From: Lantana camara
Lineage: Eukaryota > Streptophyta > Magnoliopsida > Lamiales > Verbenaceae
Length of the DNA stretch: 64,000 nucleotides
Assembly (NCBI GenBank): GCA_037501455.1
Contig: CM074857.1
Coordinates: 125,165,501-125,229,500, forward strand
Direction of reading: 5' to 3'
The notes beneath the pieces are model-generated. The model saw only the letters and a program-made list of their open reading frames with translations. It did not search any database and was not told the DNA's origin. Both the position numbers and the translations under genes were made by a program. This document shows, one piece after another, positions 33,384 to 45,033 of the stretch (the first letter of the stretch is position 1; every line of letters begins with the position of its first letter).

Positions 33384-33566
33384 ATGGGTGAGAAGAAGAA
33401 GGCAGGTGTTGTGTTGGTAAGGCTTGTTTCTGCAGCCGAGATTGGTGTCTTCAACGTTGTCAAGAAGACGTAGAGGCTTTGCAGCAGTAACATAAAGCTC
33501 GAGTCTCGAAAGTATGATCCTTGTGTCTGTCATCATGTTTTGTTCACCGAGGCCAAGATAAAGTGA
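33384..33566 (+). pseudogene. Mitochondrial-type ribosomal protein bL33 copy, one internal stop
   Basis: The frame from ATG 33384 reads MGEKKKAGVVLVRLVSAA, then after a TAG at codon 30 resumes in frame to KLESRKYDPCVCHHVLFTEA and stops at 33564-33566. Start, total length (60 aa), and the RKYDP and HVLFTEAK blocks match plant mitochondrial L33. Amino-acid changes in the middle (IGVFNVVKKT, RLCSSNIK) add to the stop as signs of decay. No intron is visible within it; no clear poly-A follows, so retroposition is not proven. The minus-strand frame over 33222-33611 is its shadow. Confidence 0.8.
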
Positions 33567-34378
33567 TGGCAACTCCAAACTGTGACCTGAAATGCTCTCA
33601 ATATTCGACATGCGTCATGTATTGAACATTATATGAAATTTCTTGCAAATTTGTATGACAGACAGCTTCTGTTGTTTATTGTGGTATTTGTTGGCCTTTT
33701 AGTGTTTAGTTTGCTGGGATTAGAACACTTTGTTCTTCTAGCTTTTACCCGTTGTTACTACTAATTCGGTTGGATATGGGATATGATTCAACCCAATTTT
33801 TTTTTTTGGATTCAATATTGGTGAATCTGGATCCTAAAGGATTCGGGTCCAGATTTGGTTACCAACTCTCCTTCTTGAACTTGGATCTGAATATTTCTGC
33901 TTGGTCCGAGTCGGGCTTAATACCTCAGGAAGAAGACACCCGAGGCCCAATTTTTTGCTTTTGAGATTGCACAAGTTAGAAAGGACTCATCCAAGATATC
34001 AACATATGGTATAAGACTATAGAACAACAAACTTTTTATACTTGCTCGAATGCTTCTTTTTTTCATTTAATTTTCTTGCATTACGTCTTGTAGGATACGT
34101 TCTTAGGGGAAATTCTGGGCGCTGTAATCTTAGCGGGGCGATGATTAGGTTATCATCGGTTTTAAAGACAACGCATATAGAGACAAGCATGGATGTTTCA
34201 GCAATGGGCGTCGAATCTGAAGACAGAAAGATAATTGTTGATCAGAATGATGAAGGAAGTTTGGTTAAAGTGCTGGAAAATGTTGATCCTAAGGCTTTAT
34301 TACAACACTTTTGCTGATCAACTTGGCGAAGAGAAGCAATCTGCTGTAATTGGGGACGCTTTGAAGAGCAAAGGAGAA
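33567..34378. other. Intergenic stretch with a degraded unknown coding-like segment
   Basis: A 91-codon frame at 34042-34317 includes EDRKIIVDQNDEGSLVKVLE and continues after a frame change as ADQLGEEKQSA up to the hAT MITE. A related segment is found at about 35281-35530, so this is one of two diverged copies. I do not recognise the family. Confidence 0.35.
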
Positions 34379-34977
34379 TAGGGCTGTCAACGGGTCGGAT
34401 TCGGACCGGATCAGGAGATTCTGGATCCGAATCCGATAAGAGAGTCCAATAACCGGATTCGGATTCATTGTTTCTGAATCAACACATAATCGGGTCGGAT
34501 CCGATCTGATAAAAGATCCGACCCGATTAATAATAAAATTCGTTTTTTAAGATTACAAATTTGATATAAATGTAATTACATAATATTTAATAAATAATTA
34601 TTATTTAATGAATTATTTGATAGTTTTGTCTATATTTATTTAAAATAGGTTAATTTAGACTTATTAATAAAAGAAAATATATATTTTTAGAAAAAAATTA
34701 AATTTTATTATTGTTTAAAGTGATAAATATGTGAAAATTTTAATTTTAATCATTTTACTTAATATTATGTACCAGTAAATAATTTTTTAATTAAATATTA
34801 TATATAATATCGAATTCGGATTCTTAACGGATCGGATTTCTTAAATCCATATTCGTCCCATTTATTTCGGATAACGAATATTTATAATCGGATATGATCC
34901 ATCGGATATTTTTATCGGGCGAATATATTGAAATTCGGATCGGATTCGGATTAAAATCCGACCCATTGACACCCCTA
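34379..34977. mobile_element. hAT MITE, 599 bp
   Basis: Left end TAGGGCTGTCAACGGGTCGG, complement of the right end TAGGGGTGTCAATGGGTCGG. The 8 bases AAGGAGAA occur on both sides (34371-34378 and 34978-34985). CCGGAT/CGGATT-rich subterminal regions with an AT-rich centre; no coding capacity. Confidence 0.93.
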
Positions 34978-35280
34978 AAGGAGAATATGGAGTTCACCAC
35001 CTAAATGAAAACGAATTACGTATGCCATGTAAAGATGAAATACGTAGCTTTGTTATTCTGTTGACGTTTTTATACAAATTCGCCATAATGGGCGAACAAA
35101 GTGTAGAATGTTATACGACTAAAGTTTTATACAGTTTCAAGAAATATGCATTTATAACGTAAATACGTACTTCTTATGCTTCATATACATTACAAATATA
35201 CTTATTATGGCCAAATATAATGAGAAAATGACGAAAACTGAAATGCAAAAACAACCATAGCAAGAATGATAGTTATGAAC

Positions 35281-35530
35281 ATTGATGTTTTAGCAAAAGG
35301 CTCGGAATCAATAGGCACGAAGTATTCATGGTGCAGTAATCTTAGTAGGAAACAATACCGTTCTTAAGACACCTATGCAGATAAGAAAATCAATGTTTTA
35401 GCAACTATCAATCGAAACAGAGGAAGTTCAGTGAAAGTGATGGAAGATGTCGATCCTACGGTCTATAACGATAATACTTTCACAGATCAACTCGATGACG
35501 AGAAGCAATCTGCTATGATTAATGTTACTG
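35281..35530 (+). repeat. Second diverged copy of the unknown segment at 34186-34360
   Basis: Shares GAAGTTCAGTGAAAGTG-like, GATGTCGATCCTA-like and GAGAAGCAATCTGCT blocks with the first copy. It encodes in part SSVKVMEDVDPT, then TDQLDDEKQSAMI. Stops and frame changes make it non-coding as read. Confidence 0.5.
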
Positions 35531-35809
35531 TTATTATGTTTATTATTCTGAATTTCATGCTCTGATTCATGAGACATCATTCACTTCCAAGTTTTTCACA
35601 AACTAATTAAGAGTATCAGAAATGAGTGATGCAATATATAGATACAACCAGGAGACGAGATACTAGCGAAACGAAATGCATTATTAACACAACAGGAGTT
35701 TCGATGTTCAGAACAAGAAATAGAACAGATTATCGATAAAGATTCGTACAAGTTAGAGCCTAGTAAGCAGATTCCCTTGTAGGAAAAGAACTCGCAATAG
35801 TTTTCTTCT

Positions 35810-37426
35810 TCAAAAGTCGCTCAACAAGGGAATCACTCCACCGGCTGCCACAATCTGCTGCTCCAACTGAAAATTGAAAGCATGAAATGGAGTTACAATA
35901 CTGGCAAATCTTGAAAATATATGCACGTTGTTTGTAAAGATTTAATTTGTTCTTGAATTTCTGAAAGAATTCTTTCACAAGGGTAGAATCTCAAATACAA
36001 ACCCGTAATAGTGCCTCGAGCTTGGCCTTCACCAGCAAGTATTCTTGCTTAACTTGCTGCAGGCATCTCAGGCACCTTTTAAACAAAATATTGCATCATA
36101 TTAGTCGTGCGAAAAAATTCAAACGCATACAATGTTCTTTAATTTGATGACAAAAGTACAAAATTCTTACCCTTCGACGTTTTGCTCTTCGCAGAAGCTA
36201 CGGAAGGCAATGCATGCATTTCTGACTCTCTGAGCCCCAATGCTGTCGAGCAAGAAGCATCAGAAATTATCCCAAAAAGGGAAATAATCATATAATCATT
36301 TACAACACAAATAATTTTACAGCATCAACCCTGTAATGGTGTATGAGATTGGCTATACCATAAACCTCCCCTTTAAGTTTAAAAATTACAAATACCCCCC
36401 TCACAATTCATTCCTATCTGCCCGTAGTGTTTTTGCATAATTGTTCAAATATCCCCACCAAAAGTTACATGTACTCGATCATTAATTATTTCCATCAAAC
36501 AATTACCCATCTTGACCAATTATATGGCAAAAAAGGTCAATGTTTCGGAAATTAAGCATCTTTTTCATTTCTCTTGTTTCATCTTTCTGTAAAATTAGCA
36601 AGAGAAGTTATGGCTGCAGGTAGATCTGTTGAAGTTAGATAGTTTTCTCTTACTTAATTACGCAGCCAAATCAAGATATGCCTGTTACCAGTCACCACTA
36701 TATACCTTTCAAGATAAACACCTGAATCAAAATTTCTATCACATTTGACCTCTGCAGTGAGTGTAAACTTAAAAGTCTCCTTTTGTCTGCTATAGACCCC
36801 AGTAAACAGAGATCTCGACTATATTTCGTTTTTTTTTTTTAGGTAAATCGATACAGAAGAAGATGCTTCTTACCTTGAGCTGCTACCCTTGAATTGATGA
36901 ACATGAGCATCTATCTTCTTGAAGTCAACATTCGGCTGATCCCTGCACATATGCAACTACTCTAATTCCCATAAAGAAGTAACAATAATATCTCCATTTA
37001 CACACATGCGGCCCCATCACAGTTTCAGAAAGTTCAAAAGTTGTTTTTTCGGTTTTTCTAGATTTTCAACTTTTGTACAATTACTGTGTTTTAAACACAC
37101 ACACAAACACAAAGAAAGAGGAGAAGAATCCTCACAAAGCCCTTGTGAGATCATTGAGAATTCTCTCAGAATCCTCAAAGAAAAGGGACACAACTTCAAC
37201 CACGAAATCAGGGTTGCTCTCATCTTGAAGCATCTGCAGCTGAGCAAACTGACCATCCAAGAATCCCTTCAACAAAAACAAAACAACAAAAAATAAAAAC
37301 CAAACCCAAACCCAAACCCAAAAAGCAAGTCAAACAAATGCATATTTCCCCCCAACAACACCTCACCTCACGAAACAAAGCACCAGTATAATCCCTAAAA
37401 CTCCTCTGCAACTGATCCACCTCCAT
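35810..37426 (-). CDS. AHP: Histidine-containing phosphotransfer protein (AHP type), 6 exons, 153 aa
   Basis: Exons 37426-37367, 37266-37136, 36942-36874, 36242-36171, 36075-36003 and 35866-35810, all with GT/AG borders and matching phase. AHPs carry phosphate from cytokinin receptor histidine kinases to response regulators, moving between cytosol and nucleus. The start reads [18 protein letters not shown]; then [20 protein letters not shown] and the HPt core [12 protein letters not shown], where H79 is the expected phospho-accepting residue and the following K and G are conserved. The C-terminus is [18 protein letters not shown]. Length and six-exon layout match known AHP genes. I cannot tell which paralogue. 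The upstream methionine option two codons earlier is a TTG, so ATG 37426 was chosen. Confidence 0.93.
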
Positions 37427-38099
37427 CTCCAATCAAATCCCTCCTAATAGCCTGTTTTGACGCCACAAAAACGCAAAAAGATCAAAACTTTATGGTGGGT
37501 TGTTGCAGATCTTGAGGTATAAACACCTGCAACAAAGAGGGTATCGATATAAATATGCTTGAAAGGCGAATTTGGTGGATTAAATGTGTTAGGCAGACAA
37601 GAGAAAGATCCAAACTTTTGCCTGCTTTTAGGGTGATTTTGTAGTACAACTTCTGTAACTCCAATAACTCTCTTCCTCTTTAGCTTTATCTGGATTTGTG
37701 CTGTGGTGTTTCACGCACAAACACACACTGAAGGTGCGGATTCTGCCATGGTTTGCTGCTCTGGCATCATTTTTGAGGCTCTACAAATCTTCATATGCGG
37801 CCCCCCTAGCTGCTTCACTTTTTTATCCTTCTTTTTTGCCACCCCCACTTTTTTCGGTATATTATTTTATTTCAAGATTCTATTAATGTCACTTCCAATT
37901 GAATTTCTTTGTCTTTTTTTCTAATTATTTAGCCGAAATTTGTCCATATAAGAAAATTGGTCGTGTCAACATATGGAAATTTTTTGCCAGATTTTTTCAT
38001 TTTAACTTCGAATATATCATAATAGTTTGGCATTACGCTGCAATAAATCATAATTGACTTCATGTCTTTAAATTTCTTTTTCTTATATTCCATTTTCGG
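37427..38099. other. Upstream region of the AHP gene
   Basis: Non-coding. Likely contains the 5' leader and promoter of the minus-strand AHP gene. No clear promoter element was identified. Confidence 0.4.
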
Positions 38100-38616
38100 G
38101 GAATTAGGAAAAACTCAAATGTGGACTCAATTTTAAGTTAACCCCAGTTTCAAATTTATTTTTCTAACTCCCCAGTTGAGATTTATAATTTTAGTTAGCT
38201 CCCTATTCTGTGCTATTTTACCAAGTTATCCCTGAAGAAATTTAAATGTATGATGTATAAAATTCACATAATGTAGTATAAAAACTCAAGAATACAGTAC
38301 TTATATCATAGTATGTAGTATAAGTTCGGTATTATGTAATATAAATTAATGAATTTGACAAATCAGTATGATGTATGAAATTCACATAATGTAGTATAAA
38401 AACTCAAGAATGCAGTACTTATATCTTATTATGTAGTATAAATTTCGTATTACGTAGTATAAATTCATGAATTTATTGTTTTGAGTGTAAGATAGTCAAT
38501 GGGGAGCTAACTAAAATTATGAATCTCATCTGGAAAGTAAACAGAAATAAATTTGAAAATGGGGAGCTAACTAAAAATTTTTCAACTCATGGGGAGTTTT
38601 TTAAAATTACTCCATT
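38100..38616. mobile_element. MITE-like inverted-repeat element
   Basis: Left arm contains TAACTCCCCAGTTGAGATTT then AATTTTAGTTAGCTCCC; the right arm has the inverse, GGGGAGCTAACTAAAATTAT. Between them are two tandem copies of about 117 bases (38249-38366 and 38367-38474) rich in TGTAGTATAA. Exact ends and a target duplication could not be fixed. Confidence 0.6.
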
Positions 38617-39727
38617 GATTTATTGGGTTTAAATTGTAAGACTAAGTAAAGCTCGTTTTTTATAATTTAGTCGGTCATCACTAAATCAAAACTTTTTTAA
38701 ATGTTTTTTATCCCAATTTAAAAGTTGAGAATTGTTTGACGTGTAGTTTGTTGCTGTTTGAAATTAAATTATTTTAATTTTTTTGAGTAAAAGATGTATT
38801 GGGAAATGGAGATTGACATCTAATATTCTATTCATATTGTAGACCATTGGTTAAATCTTGCATGTTAAAGGGAAAAATAAAAGGATGCATTTACTCCATA
38901 AAAGAATAGTCATAGACCAAACTTTCATAATTGTTAAATGTTGTGTTTAAAGGTACACTAGATTTTGCTGAACTTATTACAAAACTTAGTTATTGTTTTA
39001 TCTACCTTTTTTTTTTTTTTTTTTTTTTTTTGATATCGTTTTATTATCGTCATTGATTCACTCGTTCAATTATAAGCAACTCAAGAAATGAAATAGCTAC
39101 TCATAAAATTTATAAGTATTTTATATCTAAAGTCATGGTTCGAATAAATAGAGAGTTAAAAATACTAATTCTTGATCATATTAGAATACCTAAACATAAT
39201 CTAATTATGCTAAACCCCTTAGATTTATTGAAAGCAACACACTGCAAAATGCATGCCCCTTAATATTCGTGTTTCTTGAGACATTTGTAATTCAATAATA
39301 TATATAAATTACTTTATAAAATAGAATACTGAGAGAGAGAGAGAGAGAGACCTTATTTACTTTATTCTCATTTTTAGGCATCCAATGAGTTGTAAGATTA
39401 ATGACCTTAACTTATATTAGTGGTGGCAATCACAAGATTGCAGAATCCTTTGGTAAAGGAAAGAAATACACAAAACAAAAATAAGTAATTAAAGTCCTTT
39501 TCTGACCAAGTGACAGATAACACAATCCATATAATATTGTACTCCTACCCTTCTTCTCCATTTTTCCAGATTCCCCATTGCATTTCAATTTGTGGCACGT
39601 GAAACCACATTTCAAACACTTCCCCTTTTTCTATGCTAAAATTCCACAAAAGTTCATATTTCAACACAAACAAGCAAAGACGGGAAAAGACACATTTACC
39701 CCTATCATTCTAACTAATCCCCGAATG
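38617..39727. other. AT-rich intergenic stretch
   Basis: No gene seen. Contains a run of about 25 T near 39006-39031 and a short (GA)n near 39332-39350. Confidence 0.6.
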
Positions 39728-40262
39728 CCTCAAGAATCGAGTTGTGATTGCTACAGACTAATGGAGCGAGAATAAAACGGCACCCCATGAATCGTATTGT
39801 GACAATACTCATGAATGGAGTGAGAATAAACCCGAGAATCGAGTTACAATCAATATGCAATAATAGAGCGAGAATAAAACATTTTGTGATCGGTATGCAA
39901 GAATCAAGTTATGATTGTTACGTACGAATGGGTGAAAATAAAACAACTCCCCACAAATTGTATTGTGACTGATACTCATTGATGAAGGGGGAATAAAACC
40001 CAAGAATCGAGTTATGATCGGTATACAAGAATGGAGCGAGAATAAAATATATTGTGATCGGTATGCGAGAATCGAGTTATGATTGCTTCGCATGAATGGG
40101 CTGAAAACAAAACGGACACCCCATGAATCATGTTGTGATCGATACTCATGATAGAAGTTAAAATAGAACCTAAGAAACGAGTTATGATCAGTATACATGA
40201 ATGGAACGTGAATAAAACGTATTGTGATCGACATGCAAGAATCGAGCGAGAACAAAAAGGGC
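39728..40262. repeat. Minisatellite, ~167-bp higher-order unit of ~56-bp subunits
   Basis: GAGTTATGATTG-like words recur at about 39741, 39906 and 40074 (spacing 165-168). Within each unit ATCGAGTTATGATCGGTAT, GAATGGAGCGAGAATAAAA and TATTGTGATCGGTATGC variants recur about every 56 bases. About 3.2 units in all, diverged from each other. Confidence 0.8.
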
Positions 40263-40927
40263 ATCCATCTACTTCACCCCTTTTCTTTCAAGCTATTTCA
40301 TGAACTAATATTATATGCAAAAGGAACAATAATTGATTCTACCAAACATTATGGTGGCACATCATATATTACAAAGTATACAAATTCTTTCCACATACGT
40401 GGCCACCACAATAACAGATTCGAGGGCTTCTGTCTGTCCTTGTTGTGTCTATTGTCGGTCAAGAAGCCCTCTTTTTCAGACAAGAAAGATTGTTAGAGAA
40501 ACACAATCAAGCAAGATAGTCGTACACTTACGTTATGTGAGCTAATCCAATAAAAAAACCAAACAAAATCGTACGTTTGAGTTTCATCTTTCGAGGGTGC
40601 CATGTGAGTGCAGTGCTGGCTAATCCATTTGTTGGGAAACAAACGTTGAGTATTAAAATTTAAAACAAATCCATCTAACTGCATATTGACAATCTGGCAT
40701 TGATCGTGTTCGAATCTGGTTGCGAAAAACGGAAGGGAAAAGGTTCTCTCCCAATTTGTATATCGTAATGCAGACCAATCGACTACGAGGATTACAAAAC
40801 TAGGTAAACAACATTTAAGAATGTTACAACAAGAATAATCACGGTGTAAAGATACAGAAAATTGGAAAGCAGAATCAAGGAGTGGCAAATTCAACAAAGA
40901 AAAGTGTGTCACCGGGATGAAGGGAGT

Positions 40928-43900
40928 TTAACATGCTTTGCAGCTCTTCCGGCAGTATCCTGGAAGATCTGAGGATCCAATCATGTACTCAGGATTCTTG
41001 GTGCATTCCCCAAGTGAAGCCCACCTTTCGCAATGTTCATCTGCGTCTACACAGCTTCCGCCGGCTCCCACTATTTTGTCGAAAGAATCGACATGAATCC
41101 ATTTTGTTGCGGACCACTTCTCGCCCTCCTCCACAGGGCAGCCACCATGGAGACTCGCGGTGTCAGGAACTGCATCTGGATGAAGATTGAAGAAAAGAAG
41201 CGCATCCCCTTTTCGTGGCTTCACTGGTATATGTACCAAGATTTAAAAAAAAAAAAAAAAAGAAAAGGAGAAAACCAACATACAGGTCAAATTTTTGCTG
41301 ACTTGGGAAAAGTTGAGTAAAGAGATCATGACTTGAGTTACTGTCTTACCAGCAGGACCTTGCCTTCCACACTCAGAAAAATCTTTAATTTCTGAAACAG
41401 ACCTACGACGAGGGGGCTCCTGCATGATATCCATAAATATTCATCTGATTCTTTTAGACTAGACAGTAGGAGTTATATTTTATGTCTATATAGAAATGGA
41501 AACTCCAAAATTTAAACAGTTTCATCGCATTTCTATGAAATAATGAATTCTCAAATCTATGCTCCCTAGTCCCTAATTAGGGCTAGAAGATGTCCAATGC
41601 ATTCTGATCAAGTTGCTGTCCCTCTAGCAGGTACAGAATATTGTGGAATTATACGGAGTCGGGTGGATATTTACTCTGTTCTACCAGTAAGTTTTGGAAA
41701 TAGAGCAGGAGAAGTTTCAAAAGGAGTTAGAGCACTTAATATGGTATTGTACAACTGAATAGCCAAGAACTCTGAGGGCAATGAAGTTGAAAGTGGAGAT
41801 ATGACTAACCTCTGCCGAGGGAAACACAGTTTCACCTCCTTTTCCAACATCAGAAAGATACATTAGCACGGTAGCTATACGGTGCCCACCACGAACTATA
41901 TTCACCTTGTCTGCGAAGTAGTCGTAATGAGGATCATATTTCTGTCCAGGCTCATAGTGCAATACTTGGATGTCTTCTCCGTTTTCTATACGAAGAAACA
42001 GAAATCAGACTTTGGAAGTAGTAGCAGTAGTTTGTATTAGTAGAAATCAACATTCTCTATGCCCAAATATCATGTAAAATAAAAAAATGCCATAAAATAG
42101 CAGCAATAAATAAGAAAAAGAAATCCTAGGGGCTTCCACCCTGATGATTTGAGTAATATGATTTTAAATAAGAAATATAATTCACAGAATGATTACAATG
42201 AATAACTGGAATGATAGGAAAGGAAACAAGGGGCAAAAGGAAGGAAATAGCAAAATTTAAAAGGAATATAATATAAACGAAGATGCGAATATGAGAATTC
42301 GATGCGAATATAAGGTGAATTCTCCGTGCTAAAGAGATCCTATAGGCGATACACGCTTTGGATGTATGTTCCTGTTTAAGGTAGTTATAATTGAATTTAA
42401 CCACTTGATCATGACATCCGCCAAAAATACTATTCATACTTGAACTGGGATTCAGTGTATAAAAATCACGAAACTATAATTGAATGACATTTCATATTAC
42501 TAGAAACTATCAACTACATGGACTATTATCATAAATTGGTGATATTAAGATTCCATGTCAATGCAAGAAAAGTTGTTCAAAGTTCATAGGTATTAAAGAA
42601 TGTGACCTTTTGGCAAAAATGTCCACGTGGCAATCTTTTCTTCTATGCCGGCAACAATTGGATCCTGCAACAAATGGAAAGCGTAGAGATAAAAAAAATG
42701 TTACACGGAAAGTTCTCAAATGTAAGGTGCCAAAAGTGTGTAAAAGAAATTGAAATGAATCAATTAACTTGACAGCGTATTAACTCAAGAGATCTTAAAA
42801 GATGTTACTTTGTACAACACCCTATACCCTATTTTAGGTTTTGGCCTAAAGTTCCAATTCTTCAAACATCTGTTTACACATGATCAGGAATTCATATATA
42901 ACAATTAATGATAACCTTTCTAAGATAGAAACACTAGAAAACCAGCCTGCGAGATCACAAGTATGCCAACGCACTATTATAGCTCTTACCTTTCTCACTT
43001 AAGCTCATCCAGACTATAAAAGCCAGTATAGTATCAAATCATTACAAGTTATGCAAGCTGTTTAGCTGCAATTAGTACACCATGGACCCAAAAAATTGCA
43101 TGTATTCACCAACAAGAAATGCAAGTCCGATTATGCATAATCATAACAGTATCAGTGGAAAGGGCTTGGTTGCAGCTGGCTCACTTAAAATCACAATCAC
43201 TTATCGAAAAGAAAATTCACAATCAACATCAAAATAAATATAGGACTAAAAGCTAATCCTCACAAACTATCACATTCCAATAGAAGCACCACTTGCCAAG
43301 CTGAATTCCCTCAAAGTTACAACGAGACTACAAGAGTTCCACAAACCATAATTGAACACTTCAAAGCATCATATCACACCAAACTTAGCAACAAGCACAC
43401 AAAAGACACCGAAAATAAAAACCGAACCTTTCCTTTCGCAATGAACATCCCCGAGCTAGTCCGAACCTCACTGACTTTACTCTTCCCAGATTCATTGTCC
43501 GCCACCGCTGACCTCTTCAACTCCGATTTTGCCTAATCACATCCCAATAATCACCTCAAATTTCCAAATAAAGAAAATGGGAGCCACGCAAATAGAACGC
43601 AATGCAAAACCGATCTAATCTCACCAGAGAAATCAAATGATTGCATTCCTCATCCGTCAGGAAACCTTCGTACACAAATGCTCTAAATTGCAACGCAAAA
43701 ATCGTAGCCCAGTCAAACAAATCGTCAATTAACAGCCAGAAAACCAAAACAAATCACAAATCCTACACACCCTGATAGTAATAAGACCATCACCGCATCA
43801 AATACCTGGGTTTCCATGAGAGGTTCTTGGCTTTGAAGGGATTGACAATCGAACTGCACGAGGATTTCCGCGCGATCGACGCGATCAACAGTAGAACAAA

Positions 43901-43930
43901 CACTGGAAAATGAGAAGATTTACTCTTCAT
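40928..43930 (-). CDS. Prolyl 4-hydroxylase with C-terminal ShK domain, 7 exons, 295 aa
   Basis: Exons 43930-43806, 43682-43625, 43532-43428, 42664-42607, 41985-41810, 41419-41350 and 41223-40928 join in phase. The enzyme is a 2-oxoglutarate/Fe(II) dioxygenase of the ER/Golgi that hydroxylates prolines in cell-wall proteins such as extensins. An N-terminal hydrophobic signal/anchor (VFVLLLIASIA) is present. Iron ligands H135 and D137 (DPHYDYF) and H223; K233 in EGEKWSATKWIH binds 2-oxoglutarate. Exon 3 holds the VRTSSGMFI block. The last exon adds a six-cysteine ShK domain (CVDADEHCERWASLGEC to YCRKSCKAC), as in a known plant P4H subgroup. Complete, no defects. Confidence 0.94.
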
Positions 43931-44049
43931 CAGGATCAAATTTTCTTCGATTTGAATCTGATAGTTTCTTCAGCTGAGATTTTTTGGTTAGATCATTCGC
44001 GGGGAGTTGACGAAAGATATATACGATTAGGAATCTTGACGTTCGGGAA

Positions 44050-45033
44050 TTTCCAAATTACTCCCTGATAAATAATGAAATCGCATTTAACACGCTAGGA
44101 AATACGGATATTGTATTTAGCTCCCACAAGGTTTTTGGAGAATATTTCCTTGAGGCATGGAGGCTATAACTTAAGCTCCAATCTAGATTTCATGTTTTAG
44201 ATCCACATTCTTTTGAGCCAATTATTTAGAAATTTGTAGTTTTATCTTCCTTTTTAAAATTTTATTTTTTTTTTTTTCTTTAACGTAAGAAGCTTAAATT
44301 TTCGAAAATGATCGTCAGAATTTTATTTTTTTTAAATATTACATTTAACCTGAAATTAGTATAAATTACGGTTAACTCCCAAGGGCAACATGTGATTAAA
44401 AAACTTTAATCAAAGTAAATGAGGTATTTTCGGATTTTCATTAAAAAATTTGTTGTCATCAGCCATTTTTTAATGGAAATAGGAGTTAAATATGATTACT
44501 TATTTTTCGAAGGGTTGTCTATAGTTCAATCTAAAAATAGTGATGAATTGTAATTACTTTATCTAATAGGGGGTCTTGGTGTAATTAACCCTAAAATAAT
44601 CAGTTTTTTTTTTTTTTGGGTAGAATCTAAAATAATTAGATACAATTAAACAAATGTCATAAAGTTGCTTAAACTTCTCTTCTTTTTCCCAATAAAACAG
44701 AAAAAAAAAAATTAAATGCTTATAAAGACAAACATTTTCAAGTGGAAATCAACTTTAAGACAAAAACATAAATATCATTTACAAAGACATTTAGAAAATT
44801 TTCAAGAAGAATAAAAAGTTAATTAACAAAACAAAAAAGCACCCTACTCTATGCCTTCATATTCACATCATAAGCTGTTCCACAGCTTCTGCAGCTTCTA
44901 GCCAATGATCATCTAATTCCCCAAAAAAACTACATCAAATTCAAATATTTTTAAGCAAAACTGTGCAAGAAGGTGATCATTCGAGCAGCTTGGAGGAAGG
45001 CTGCAATGTACATTCCAAATGCTCGCTTTTCGA
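44050..45033. other. Intergenic region between P4H start and kinase end
   Basis: AT-rich, with poly-T/poly-A runs near 44265 and 44606. Holds the P4H promoter and the kinase 3' region. No further gene seen. Confidence 0.5.

Noticed and set aside
33222..33611. 129-codon minus-strand frame
   Set aside because: It is the antisense shadow of the L33 pseudogene.
40032..40264. Open frames through the minisatellite
   Set aside because: Frames arise from repeat units lacking in-frame stops; the translated product is repetitive and has no domain.
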